Origin: UBA2645 sp044360285
GTDB taxonomy: Bacteria; Pseudomonadota; Alphaproteobacteria; Rickettsiales; UBA1997
NCBI GenBank assembly: GCA_044360285.1
Contig: JBIKKP010000032.1
Span: 1-15,818, forward strand
Direction: 5' to 3'
DNA: 15,818 bases
In this document: one piece after another, positions 7,612-15,716 of the stretch
Layout of the letters: every line of letters starts with the position of its first letter
Position numbering within the stretch: the first letter of the stretch is position 1
The notes under the pieces: generated by a model
What the model was told of the DNA's origin: nothing
The model's input: the letters and a program-made list of their open reading frames with translations, nothing else
The model's database searches: none
Program-made: the position numbers and the translations under genes

Positions 7612-10600
7612 ATGACACTCGCAGGAACTTCATCATACGGACTTCTAAGCCTAAACTCCAACAGCTCGGTCGATCTTTTGGATTTTAACGCAATTAGAAT
7701 CTCCATCGCCAACCCAGAAAAGATCAGGTCTTGGTCTTTTGGCGAGGTTGCCAAGCCAGAAACCATAAATTACCGTACTTTCAAGCCGGAAAGAGATGGT
7801 CTTTTCTGCGCTCGAATCTTTGGCCCAATCAAAGATTATGAATGTCTCTGCGGAAAATATAAGCGCATCAAATATAAAGGCATCGTCTGCGAAAAATGTG
7901 GCGTGGAAGTGACTTCTTCAAAAGTCCGTCGCGAAAGAATGGGTCATATCGAGCTTGCTGCTCCAGTTGCGCACATTTGGTTCTTAAAATCTCTACCTTC
8001 GCGCATCAGCACCATTCTTGGAACGACCCTTAAATCGATCGAAAAAGTAATCTATTTCGAAGCTTACATCGTCACTGACGGTCTAATGTCGCCTCTCAAA
8101 GAAGGTGAAATCCTCAGTGAAGAAGAGTATGACAAACTTCAAAACGAACACGGTTATGGCAGCTTCGTTGCTGAAATGGGTGCAGAAGCCGTACAAAAAC
8201 TGTTGCAAAAACTTGATCTAAAAAAGCTACAGAAAGACCTGCGCGAAGACCTAGCGACCCAAACTTCTGAACTAAAAAAAGAGAAAGCGATCAAAAGATT
8301 AAAGCTTGTTGAGCAATTCCTCGATTCAGGAAATGGTCCAGAAAACATGGTTATGTCGGTTCTGCCAGTAATTCCGCCTGATATTCGTCCACTTGTAATG
8401 CTTGATGGCGGCCGCTTTGCAACCTCTGATCTCAACGAACTTTACCGCCGCGTTATCAATCGTAACAATCGTTTAAAGCGTTTGATGGAACTTGGTGCGC
8501 CAGAAATCATCATCAAAAACGAAAAACGCATGTTGCAAGAATCGGTTGACGCCCTTCTTGACAACGGACGCTCTGGTGCAGTTGTAAAAAATTCTAACAA
8601 AAAACCTTTCAAGTCGCTTTCCGACATGTTGAAAGGAAAGCAAGGTCGTTTCCGTCAAAACCTTTTGGGTAAACGTGTCGACTATTCAGGTCGTAGCGTT
8701 ATCGTCGTTGGTCCAGACCTTAAGCTGCACCAATGCGGTTTACCGAAAAAAATGGCGCTCGAACTATTCAAGCCATTCATCTATTCTAAACTCGAACTTT
8801 ACGGCAAATCGCCTTCGATCAAGGTTTCTAAAAAAATGGTTGAAGCTGAAAGACCAGAAGTTTGGGATATTTTGGACGAAGTCATCAAAGAACACCCGGT
8901 TCTTCTCAACCGCGCACCGACTCTCCACAGACTTGGTATTCAAGCTTTCGAGCCGGTTCTAACTGAAGGTAAAGCGATCCAACTTCACCCACTAGTTTGC
9001 GCTGCTTTCAACGCCGACTTTGACGGTGACCAAATGGCCGTTCACGTTCCTCTTTCAATTGAAGCGCAAGTTGAAGCCAGAGCTTTGATGATGTCGACTA
9101 ACAACATTCTCAGCCCTGCTAACGGTAAGCCAATTATCGTGCCTTCGCAAGATATCATCCTTGGTCTTTATTACATCACCATGGAAGGAAAAGACTTTGC
9201 AAAAGCTAAGCCGCGCCCAATAGCCGATCATTTCGAATTAGAGCACGCTTTGCACAATAAAGTCATTTCATTGCATGATAAAATTCTTTACCGCTTCACC
9301 GTAAAAGGCGAAGATGGCGAAAGACATTTTAAACGCGCTGAAACTACTCCGGGTCGCGTTGCACTTTACAACGTCTTGCCAAGTGCGATGAAAAGCACTT
9401 TCGACGTTGTCAATAAAACGATGACTAAAAAAGCAATCACCAACTTGATTGACACCGTCTATCGTAATTGCGGCCAAAAAGAAACTGTAATGTTCTGCGA
9501 TCGTATGATGACTCTAGGCTTCACCAACGCTTGCCGCGCCGGCATTTCGATTGGTAAAGACGATATGATCATCCCAGAAAGCAAAACTCAGCACGTCACC
9601 GAATCATTCGACAAAGTTAAAAAACTCGAGAAACAATATCGCGAAGGCCTAATCACCGCGGGTGAACGCTACAACAAAGTCGTCGACGAATGGACTAACT
9701 GTACCAGCAAAATCTCTCGCGAGATGATGTCGGCAATTTCTAGCTTCTCTACACCAGTCACCGCCAACTCAATCTTCATGATGGCTGACTCTGGTGCGAG
9801 AGGTTCTGAAAGCCAAATCAAACAGGTTGCTGGTATGCGTGGTTTGATGGCAAAACCATCGGGCGAAATTATTGAAACTCCAATCGTTGCAAACTTCAAA
9901 GAAGGTTTGAGCGTTTTGGAATACTTCATTTCAGCACACGGTGCGCGTAAAGGTTTGGCCGATACCGCCCTCAAAACTGCAAACTCTGGTTACCTAACCA
10001 GAAGATTGGTTGACGTTGCTCAAGATTGTATCGTAATTGAAGAAGACTGTGGCACGAAAGAAGGTGTCATTCTTGAGCCAATCGTTGATGATGGCCGCAC
10101 AATCGCTTCAATTGGCGAACAAGTTCTTGGTCGCGTTCCTTTGGAAGATATCAAAACTCCAGACGGCAAAAAAACTATCGTCAAAGCTGGAACCATGATT
10201 GACGAAGCTCTAGCTGACGCAATTGAAAAAGCTGAGGTAAAAGTAGTTAAATCTCGTTCAGCTTTAACCTGCCAATCTCACGAAGGAATTTGCGTTAAAT
10301 GTTATGGTCGCGACTTGGCGACAGGTAACATCGTTGGCATCGGCGAAGCAATTGGTGTAGTTGCGGCGCAATCAATTGGTGAACCAGGAACTCAGCTTAC
10401 AATGAGAACCTTCCACATTGGTGGTGCGGCGCAAAGAGGAACTGAACAATCTTCGATTTCCGCTATTTCTGATGGTAAATTACGTATCTCTGACAAGGGC
10501 ACTGTAATTGACCGCGAAGGCAGAATCGTTGTTGTAAGCAGAAACTCTGAAATAACTTTGCTCGACAAGGATCAAAAAGAAATTCACAGCTACAAACTTC

Positions 10601-11787
10601 CTTACGGTGCTTTCATTACGCACAAACATAACTCTGAAGTTAAGAAAGGCGATCACTTGGCCGAGTGGGACCCATACAACATTCCAGTAGTCGCTGAAAG
10701 TGCTGGTACAATAAAATATAACGACCTCGCAGAAAACGTTTCTCTACGCGAAAAAATCGATGAAGCGAGCGGTGTTTCAACCAAGATTGTTATGGACTGG
10801 AAACAGTACAGCAAACAAGACTTGAAACCTCGCCTCTCAATCACTCACAGCAAAAATGACGTGGTGAAAGAATATCCTCTTTCAATCCACACAATCATCA
10901 GCGTTTCAAACGGTGACGAGGTTAAAGTCGGCGACATCATCGCAAGAATTCCAAAAGAATCTTCGAAAACTCGCGATATTACCGGCGGTCTTCCACGCGT
11001 TGCTGAGCTCTTCGAAGCCCGCAAGCCTAAGAATGCTGCAGTAATGAGTGAAATCGACGGCTATGTGGAATTTGGTAAAGATTACAAAACCAAACGTCGC
11101 ATCATTGTTAGACCAGAAGATGCTTCAAAAGAACCGGTCGAATATAGCATCTCTAAAACAAAACACCTTTTCGTTGGCGAAGGCGACTTCGTGCGCAGAG
11201 GCGATGTCTTGATCGATGGAAACCTAGTTCCGCACGACATTTTGCGCATCCTTGGTATGCAAGCTTTCACCAACTACATGGTGAATGAAGTGCAAAAAGT
11301 TTATCGCATGCAAGGCGTGAAAATCGATGACAAGCACATCGAAGTCATTTTGAGTATGATGTTGAAACGTGTCGAAGTCACCAACCCAGGCGATACTACA
11401 TTGCTTGTTGGCGAATATGTTGACCGCGACGTGTTTGAAGAAATTAACGAGAAAATGATCGCCAGCAAAATGAAGCCTGCGGTTTGCGCTCCGGTGCTTC
11501 TTGGTATCACCAAAGCATCTCTGCAAACTAAGTCATTTATCTCGGCTGCTTCATTCCAAGAAACCACTCGCGTGCTCACTGATTCAGCGGTGCAAGGCAA
11601 GTTCGACAATTTGAAAGGTTTGAAAGAAAACATCATCGTTGGACGTCTAATTCCAGCTGGTACTGGCTTGATGGCTGCGAAATATCGCAAGATCGCCAAC
11701 CAAGAAAAACGTATTGAGGACGCTGCTAGAGAATCAGAACTGGCCGCATCAGCAAGCGAAGAAGTATCAGAAGATGCTGCTACGTAA
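7612..11787 (+). CDS. rpoC: DNA-directed RNA polymerase subunit beta'
   Basis: A 1391-residue beta' subunit of normal length. The N-terminal zinc site uses C78, C80, C93 and C96. The catalytic Mg-binding loop NADFDGD is at 467-473. The second zinc site uses C813, C887, C894 and C897. The trigger-loop region GTQLTMRTFHIGG (926-938) keeps M931 and H935. Late conserved blocks include DITGGLPRVAELFEAR, GVKIDDKHIEVI and SFISAASFQETTRVLT, then a short acidic/alanine tail. TTAAGGAAATT precedes the ATG, a reasonable ribosome site. The gene is the last of the operon: a strong intrinsic terminator begins 24 nt after the stop. The rpsL-rpsG-fusA-tuf genes that follow rpoC in many proteobacteria are absent here. 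Confidence 0.99.
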   Translation: MTLAGTSSYGLLSLNSNSSVDLLDFNAIRISIANPEKIRSWSFGEVAKPETINYRTFKPERDGLFCARIFGPIKDYECLCGKYKRIKYKGIVCEKCGVEVTSSKVRRERMGHIELAAPVAHIWFLKSLPSRISTILGTTLKSIEKVIYFEAYIVTDGLMSPLKEGEILSEEEYDKLQNEHGYGSFVAEMGAEAVQKLLQKLDLKKLQKDLREDLATQTSELKKEKAIKRLKLVEQFLDSGNGPENMVMSVLPVIPPDIRPLVMLDGGRFATSDLNELYRRVINRNNRLKRLMELGAPEIIIKNEKRMLQESVDALLDNGRSGAVVKNSNKKPFKSLSDMLKGKQGRFRQNLLGKRVDYSGRSVIVVGPDLKLHQCGLPKKMALELFKPFIYSKLELYGKSPSIKVSKKMVEAERPEVWDILDEVIKEHPVLLNRAPTLHRLGIQAFEPVLTEGKAIQLHPLVCAAFNADFDGDQMAVHVPLSIEAQVEARALMMSTNNILSPANGKPIIVPSQDIILGLYYITMEGKDFAKAKPRPIADHFELEHALHNKVISLHDKILYRFTVKGEDGERHFKRAETTPGRVALYNVLPSAMKSTFDVVNKTMTKKAITNLIDTVYRNCGQKETVMFCDRMMTLGFTNACRAGISIGKDDMIIPESKTQHVTESFDKVKKLEKQYREGLITAGERYNKVVDEWTNCTSKISREMMSAISSFSTPVTANSIFMMADSGARGSESQIKQVAGMRGLMAKPSGEIIETPIVANFKEGLSVLEYFISAHGARKGLADTALKTANSGYLTRRLVDVAQDCIVIEEDCGTKEGVILEPIVDDGRTIASIGEQVLGRVPLEDIKTPDGKKTIVKAGTMIDEALADAIEKAEVKVVKSRSALTCQSHEGICVKCYGRDLATGNIVGIGEAIGVVAAQSIGEPGTQLTMRTFHIGGAAQRGTEQSSISAISDGKLRISDKGTVIDREGRIVVVSRNSEITLLDKDQKEIHSYKLPYGAFITHKHNSEVKKGDHLAEWDPYNIPVVAESAGTIKYNDLAENVSLREKIDEASGVSTKIVMDWKQYSKQDLKPRLSITHSKNDVVKEYPLSIHTIISVSNGDEVKVGDIIARIPKESSKTRDITGGLPRVAELFEARKPKNAAVMSEIDGYVEFGKDYKTKRRIIVRPEDASKEPVEYSISKTKHLFVGEGDFVRRGDVLIDGNLVPHDILRILGMQAFTNYMVNEVQKVYRMQGVKIDDKHIEVILSMMLKRVEVTNPGDTTLLVGEYVDRDVFEEINEKMIASKMKPAVCAPVLLGITKASLQTKSFISAASFQETTRVLTDSAVQGKFDNLKGLKENIIVGRLIPAGTGLMAAKYRKIANQEKRIEDAARESELAASASEEVSEDAAT

Positions 11788-11811
11788 GCGAATCGACAAC
11801 AGCTAAAAAAT

Positions 11812-11853
11812 AAAGGAGGTCACTCTACCAAGAGCGGCCTCCTTTTTTATTTT
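11812..11853 (+). terminator. Rho-independent terminator of the rpoBC operon
   Basis: AAAGGAGG (11812-11819) pairs perfectly with CCTCCTTT (11838-11845), and an inner CTCT-ACCA-AGAG hairpin extends the stem. Six T's and then ATTTT follow. It is placed just after the rpoC stop, as expected for the operon end. Confidence 0.93.
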
Positions 11854-11863
11854 ATCGTAAACT

Positions 11864-11955
11864 CGTCATCCTTGGCGCCGAAAGCGCTGAGGATCTCGTG
11901 CATTTTAGCTTTACAAAACAAAATTCTCGATGCCTGTGCGGCATCAAGAATGACG
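11864..11955. repeat. Palindromic intergenic element (GTCAT...ATGAC type)
   Basis: The ends are inverted: CGTCAT at the left and ATGACG at the right. Inside are two hairpins. The left one pairs CCTTGGCGC with GCGCTGAGG over a CGAAA loop, 9 bp with two G-T wobbles. The right one pairs TTCTCGATGCC with GGCATCAAGAA over TGTGC, 11 positions with one mismatch. The layout (inverted outer ends, two hairpins, AT-rich centre at 11901-11924) matches the general design of palindromic intergenic repeats in alphaproteobacterial genomes. Only one copy lies in this window, so repetition is inferred from form. Confidence 0.65.
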
Positions 11956-11977
11956 GGTGTTTAACTTTTATTGCCAA

Positions 11978-12979
11978 ATGACCGAAAGCTTTCTTGCCAA
12001 ATTCAAAAAAAATCGCCGCGGATATTTTTCGCTGCTGATTTTTCTAACGATTTTTTTCGCCACACTTTTTGCCGAATTTATCGCCAATGACAAACCTCTA
12101 CTGTTGCGCTTTGACGGCAAATTTTATTTTCCAATTTTTGAGCAAATTTCTGAAAAAAAATTAGGCGGAGAATTTGAAACCAACGCCGATTTCCGTGACC
12201 CTGAGGTGCAAAAATTAATCGAAAAAAATGGCTGGATGATCAAAGCTCCAATCAATTTTTCCTTCGACACCATCAATTACCAAATTCACAGCCCCGCACC
12301 TTCCAAACCTAGTCTTATTAATCTTCTTGGCACCGACGATCAGGGTCGCGACGTTTTGGCGCGGTTGATTTATGGCATCAGAATTTCGCTAATTTTTGGC
12401 CTAATTTTGAGTTTCTTTTCTGCCCTAATTGGAATTTTTCTTGGCGCAATTTCTGGATATTTCGGCGGGCTTTTGGACCTTGCGCTGCAACGTTTCATCG
12501 AAATTTGGTCAAGCTTACCAATTTTATTTTTGCTGATAATTTTATCTTCAATCATCACTCCCAGCTTCGCCACGCTGCTCACCTTGATGCTGCTATTTAG
12601 CTGGATTGGTATGGTTTCTTTTGTTCGCGCCGAGTTTTTACGTTTACGAAATTTCGATTTCGTGCGCGCCAGCAAAGCACTTGGCGCCTCTAACTCTCGT
12701 ATAATTTTTCGCCACATTCTTCCAAACGCTTCTCCCATCATCATCGCCAACCTTCCCTTCTTAATTGCTGGTTCAATTACCACACTTACTTCACTTGATT
12801 TTCTTGGCCTGGGATTGCCGCTTGAATCACCATCTTTGGGTGAATTACTTGCACAGGGAAAAAATAACATAAACGCCTGGTGGCTTGGCCTAAGCGGCTT
12901 CGCAGCAATTACGTTAATTTTAACATTGCTCGTTTTTATTGGCGAAGCTTTGCGCAGCACTCTTGATTCCAGAAAATAA
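11978..12979 (+). CDS. yejE: YejE-type ABC transporter inner-membrane permease
   Basis: A 333-residue permease from the ATG at 11978. It closely follows E. coli YejE (341 aa), the second permease of the YejABEF importer for oligopeptides and microcin C. The N-terminal KFKKNRRGYFSLLIFL helix (about 15-36) is followed by the family's ANDKPLLLRFDGKFYFP block (36-52) and a periplasmic segment to LLGTDDQGRDVLAR (116-129). About five more membrane helices follow. The ABC-contact loop (EAA-like) is RASKALGASNSRIIFRHILP (230-249), followed by SITTLTSLDFLGLGLPLESP (266-285). A GTG start 21 nt upstream is possible but adds residues absent from the family and overlaps the end of the palindromic element region. 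No yejA, yejB or yejF is adjacent, so partners must be elsewhere or lost. Confidence 0.9.
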   Translation: MTESFLAKFKKNRRGYFSLLIFLTIFFATLFAEFIANDKPLLLRFDGKFYFPIFEQISEKKLGGEFETNADFRDPEVQKLIEKNGWMIKAPINFSFDTINYQIHSPAPSKPSLINLLGTDDQGRDVLARLIYGIRISLIFGLILSFFSALIGIFLGAISGYFGGLLDLALQRFIEIWSSLPILFLLIILSSIITPSFATLLTLMLLFSWIGMVSFVRAEFLRLRNFDFVRASKALGASNSRIIFRHILPNASPIIIANLPFLIAGSITTLTSLDFLGLGLPLESPSLGELLAQGKNNINAWWLGLSGFAAITLILTLLVFIGEALRSTLDSRK

Positions 12980-13058
12980 TTTACTTTTCTTGCTTGCAAA
13001 ATAGCTTGCAAAAAATCTTTTTAAGCCCTTCCCAAACCAACAAAATCAAGCTTTCAGC
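12980..13058 (+). promoter_or_regulatory. yejE-pdhC spacer with the shared motif pair
   Basis: A short AT-rich spacer holding a direct repeat of GCTTGCAAAA and the words AAAATAGCTTGC (12998-13009) and AAAATCAAGC (13042-13051). Both words occur in the same order upstream of rplK. I could not fit convincing -35/-10 boxes. The region probably contains the pdhC promoter or leader. Confidence 0.3.
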
Positions 13059-14318
13059 ATGCCTATCGAAATTTTAATGCCCGCTCTTTCACCAACAATG
13101 AAAGAAGGAAATTTAGCAAAATGGACCAAAAAAGAAGGCGATAAAATTAAAGCCGGCGAAGTGATTGCCGAAATTGAAACCGACAAAGCGACCATGGAAG
13201 TTGAGGCCGTTGACGAAGGAATTTTGGGAAAAATTTTAGTTGCACAAGGAACGGAAAATGTTGCGGTAAATTCTGCAATTGCGCTTCTTTTGGTCGATGG
13301 CGAAGACAAAAAAGTTCTTGAATCATACAGCGTTACAGCAGCAAGCAGCGCAGCTCCAGCGCCGGTTGAAAAAAAGGTGGAAGCTGCAACAAAAACTCCC
13401 GAAACTGCAGCGCCAAAACAAGTTGCTGAAAATAAAATTGATGTTTCAGGAAAATCAAAAGCCAGCCCGCTTGCTAAAAGAATTGCTAAAGAAGAAAGCG
13501 TTTCTCTTCTTGGAATCACTGGTTCTGGACCACATGGTCGCATCATCAAAGAAGATGTACTCGATTTCATAAAATCTGGTGGAAGCAGAACTGGCGTGGT
13601 TCGCCGCAATGCGCAAGAATTCTACGCGGTGAAAAACAACAACATCCGCAAAGTCATCGCCAAAAGATTGCTCGAATCAAAACAAAATGTTCCGCATTTT
13701 TATCTCTCTTGCGAATTCAATATCAGCAAACTTCTAGAACTTCGCGCTGCACTAAACGAAGTTGCGCCGCATGACGAACAAGGAAATCCTGCTTACAAAA
13801 TTTCTGTAAATGATTTAATCATCAAAGCTTGCGCAATGGCTCTGCACAAGGTTCCAGAGGCAAACTCTTCTTGGAGTGATGATGCAGTTTTGATTTACAA
13901 CAACGTTGATATTTCAATGGCGGTGGCAATTGACGGCGGCTTGATTACGCCAATCATCAAGAACGCTGATCAAAAAACTGTGCAACAAATTTCCAAAGAA
14001 GCGAAGCAACTTGCGAAAAAAGCACGCGAAGGAAAGCTACAGCCTGAAGAGTTCCAAGGTGGTTCGTTCAGCATTTCAAATCTTGGCATGTTTGGCATCG
14101 ACAATTTTGCTGCAATCGTCAACCCGCCGCAAAGCTGTATTCTAGCTGTTGCGCGCGCTGTTGAAAAACCAATCGTTGAGCACGGACAAATTAAAATTGC
14201 TTCGATGATGAATGTCACTTTGTCATCAGACCATCGCTCTGTAGATGGCGCAGTTGGGGCAGAATTTTTGAAAGCGTTACGCCGCTACATCGAACATCCA
14301 ATTTTAATGGTTTTGTAG
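13059..14318 (+). CDS. pdhC: Pyruvate dehydrogenase complex dihydrolipoamide acetyltransferase (E2)
   Basis: A 419-residue E2 acyltransferase that passes the acetyl group from E1 to coenzyme A and forms the core of the pyruvate dehydrogenase complex. One N-terminal lipoyl domain (about 1-80) carries ETDKATMEVEA with lipoyl-lysine K43. An Ala/Pro linker (about 92-128) follows. The E1/E3-binding domain (about 134-170) reads ASPLAKRIAKEE...GSGPHGRIIKEDV. The catalytic domain (about 190-419) ends with SSDHRSVDGA, giving active-site H392 and D396. The sequence favours pyruvate over 2-oxoglutarate E2 (MPALSPTMKEGNLAKW start). No E1 or E3 gene is adjacent, as is known for some Rickettsiales where pdhC stands alone. 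No Shine-Dalgarno precedes the ATG. Confidence 0.94.
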   Translation: MPIEILMPALSPTMKEGNLAKWTKKEGDKIKAGEVIAEIETDKATMEVEAVDEGILGKILVAQGTENVAVNSAIALLLVDGEDKKVLESYSVTAASSAAPAPVEKKVEAATKTPETAAPKQVAENKIDVSGKSKASPLAKRIAKEESVSLLGITGSGPHGRIIKEDVLDFIKSGGSRTGVVRRNAQEFYAVKNNNIRKVIAKRLLESKQNVPHFYLSCEFNISKLLELRAALNEVAPHDEQGNPAYKISVNDLIIKACAMALHKVPEANSSWSDDAVLIYNNVDISMAVAIDGGLITPIIKNADQKTVQQISKEAKQLAKKAREGKLQPEEFQGGSFSISNLGMFGIDNFAAIVNPPQSCILAVARAVEKPIVEHGQIKIASMMNVTLSSDHRSVDGAVGAEFLKALRRYIEHPILMVL

Positions 14319-14475
14319 AATCGCAGCTAAATCGAAGTAAATTTTATTTGCTTTAGAAGAAGGTGATTTTTATCGTCGATAGTGGTTTTTTCAAAAACGC
14401 CTTCGGCCTTACAGCCTCAGGGTCCCAAACCATATCACAAAAACCCAAATTCGCTAAATTGAAACGCACAAAAAC
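14319..14475. other. Noncoding spacer after pdhC, no firm signal
   Basis: This 157-nt spacer has a short palindrome (TATCG-T-CGATA) and a weak long-range pairing GAAGG (14359-14363) with CCTTC (14400-14404) around T-runs and A-runs. It could hold a weak pdhC terminator and the promoter of the next gene, but neither is convincing by eye. Confidence 0.3.
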
Positions 14476-14808
14476 ATGATCAAAGCAATCGAAATTATCG
14501 TTGTTTTCACCTTGCTAATTTTCTCATTTTTCGCCGGTGTAAAATACTCAGAATCAGTCAAAAGCCATGCAAGTTGGCTCTTCGAAAATAAAAGTGACGA
14601 GGTTGAACTTCCTGATCTTTCTTCTGAAAACGGCTCTGACATGGATGCTCCAGTTAATGAAAATGGCGAAGTTTTGAATAATGGCGTGCAAATTGCTCCG
14701 CAAGATGGCGCAACTATTCCAGCTGAAAACTCTGCTCAAGTTCCTGCAAATACAGCTCCACAAGCTCAAGTTCCTGCAGCAACACCAAGCACGGCGCTTA
14801 GACAGTAA
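14476..14808 (+). CDS. Small single-pass membrane protein of unknown function
   Basis: A 110-residue protein I cannot assign to a family. Residues 4-21 form one strong hydrophobic helix (AIEIIVVFTLLIFSFFAG). A short charged segment follows (VKYSESVKSHASWLFENK, 22-39), then an acidic, Pro/Ala/Gln/Asn-rich tail with a doubled AQVPA-x-T-x-P element near residues 87-104. With only one positive residue (K3) before the helix and Lys residues just after it, topology is unclear. The tail looks disordered and could span the periplasm. It lies 42 nt before the barrel gene and may be co-transcribed with it. No Shine-Dalgarno is seen; CACAAAAAC precedes the ATG. It reads as real because the helix and tail are coherent and no better overlapping frame exists. 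Confidence 0.75.
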   Translation: MIKAIEIIVVFTLLIFSFFAGVKYSESVKSHASWLFENKSDEVELPDLSSENGSDMDAPVNENGEVLNNGVQIAPQDGATIPAENSAQVPANTAPQAQVPAATPSTALRQ

Positions 14809-14850
14809 GACTCTCTAGACACCACACAAAAACCCACAACACACCACAAA

Positions 14851-15639
14851 ATGCCCAAACTCCGCGCCGCTTTTCTAGCGGCCGTTCTAGCAATTTCTGC
14901 TGTTGATAGCTTAGCTGTTGATTCACGCTCTAATCGCGAAAAGATTATCGCGCCACGCGCCAAGCGCTTCTACAAGTCAAACGCCATTCGCAAATATGTC
15001 GCATTTGGTGGCAATCATCAATCTGATCAATCTTCTAAATCAAACGAGGTCAACGCGCGCTTCTTTTATCAAAGCGCTCGCCTCATCAATGAATTTAATT
15101 TTCTAAACGAAGTCACCTACTCCAACCTGGGCAGCACGGCGGGTAAAAAGCATTTAGTCAAAAAATCAGAACTCTATGACACCTCGCTTTCCAGCAAGGC
15201 CATAATAGGCGCAAGCAAGAATTACGGGGTTTTTTATCATCGCACAATCTATGACGACATGTCGAAATTTTACTACGACATGCAAACTGCAGTTGGCGTG
15301 GGACGAATTTTCTTCGGCGAAAAATTAGAGTTCGATACCAGCATCGGCTATCACGACAGCAAAGCTTATGGCCAAGAAATGAATATCGTGCCATCAATGC
15401 GCCTGAATTTGCGCTTAAGCGAACGCCTGACTTTAAATCAACGCGGCTATTTATTCATCGATCATGAAAGCATGGATAATGAACTGCGAACCAGTTTGAT
15501 TTATCGCATTGGTTCAAAAGTTTCACTGGAATTGCGCCATAGTTTTGAACAACGGTCTTATGAGAATGATGTAAATCGGCAAAAGACTAATGAGGTGAAT
15601 AAGAGTATTACCTTTGGGTTGGTTTTTGATTTGGGGTAG
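14851..15639 (+). CDS. Secreted DUF481-like outer-membrane beta-barrel protein
   Basis: A 262-residue protein with a clear signal peptide: MPKLR, then a hydrophobic stretch (6-18), and a likely signal peptidase I site after VDSLA (A22). The mature part alternates polar and hydrophobic residues in strand-sized segments, for example NEVNARFFYQSARLINEFNF (65-84), FYYDMQTAVGVGRIFF (140-155), LEFDTSIGYHDS (159-170), RLTLNQRGYLFIDHE (192-206) and SITFGLVFDLG at the C-terminus. The pattern YHRTIYDDMSKFYYDMQ...GVGRIF is reminiscent of DUF481 (YdiY-like) outer-membrane proteins. Function is unknown; the location is inferred to be the outer membrane. The preceding small membrane-protein gene is close and may form a pair. 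No Shine-Dalgarno is visible, only CACCACAAA before the ATG. Confidence 0.8.
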   Translation: MPKLRAAFLAAVLAISAVDSLAVDSRSNREKIIAPRAKRFYKSNAIRKYVAFGGNHQSDQSSKSNEVNARFFYQSARLINEFNFLNEVTYSNLGSTAGKKHLVKKSELYDTSLSSKAIIGASKNYGVFYHRTIYDDMSKFYYDMQTAVGVGRIFFGEKLEFDTSIGYHDSKAYGQEMNIVPSMRLNLRLSERLTLNQRGYLFIDHESMDNELRTSLIYRIGSKVSLELRHSFEQRSYENDVNRQKTNEVNKSITFGLVFDLG

Positions 15640-15652
15640 GAGATAGAACTGC

Positions 15653-15715
15653 AGCATCGTGCTTCAACAGCAATGCTCGGGCGGGGTTTGTAACCACTAC
15701 CGTCCGGTTCCGCCC
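15653..15715. other. Two adjacent hairpins between convergent genes
   Basis: The first hairpin, AGCAT-CG-TGCT (15653-15663) with AGCA-ATGCT (15669-15677), encloses a TCAAC loop. The second is GC-rich: GGGCGG (15679-15684) pairs with CCGCCC (15710-15715), with an inner GGTT-TGT-AACC. The base composition is clearly more GC-rich than the surroundings. It lies 13 nt after the barrel stop and ends just before the stop of the minus-strand frame. It could be a bidirectional terminator without U tracts, or the end of an insertion sequence. Confidence 0.45.
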
Positions 15716-15716
15716 C

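Noticed and set aside
11957..11977. GTG start giving yejE seven extra residues
   Set aside because: The extension (MFNFYCQ) is absent from the family pattern, and MTESFLAKFKKNRRG fits the YejE N-terminus.
12370..13011. 213-codon minus-strand open frame over yejE
   Set aside because: It lies antisense to a well-supported membrane permease, is rich in Lys/Arg/Ser from the complement of hydrophobic codons, and shows no family motif.
13046..13609. 187-codon minus-strand open frame over the 5' half of pdhC
   Set aside because: It is the antisense shadow of the lipoyl and linker region. Its Ala/Ser/Thr richness mirrors the Ala/Pro linker, and there is no independent support.
15158..15397. 79-codon minus-strand open frame over the barrel gene
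   Set aside because: It is antisense to a gene with a clear signal peptide and barrel pattern, and its Cys/Arg-rich translation has no coherent features.
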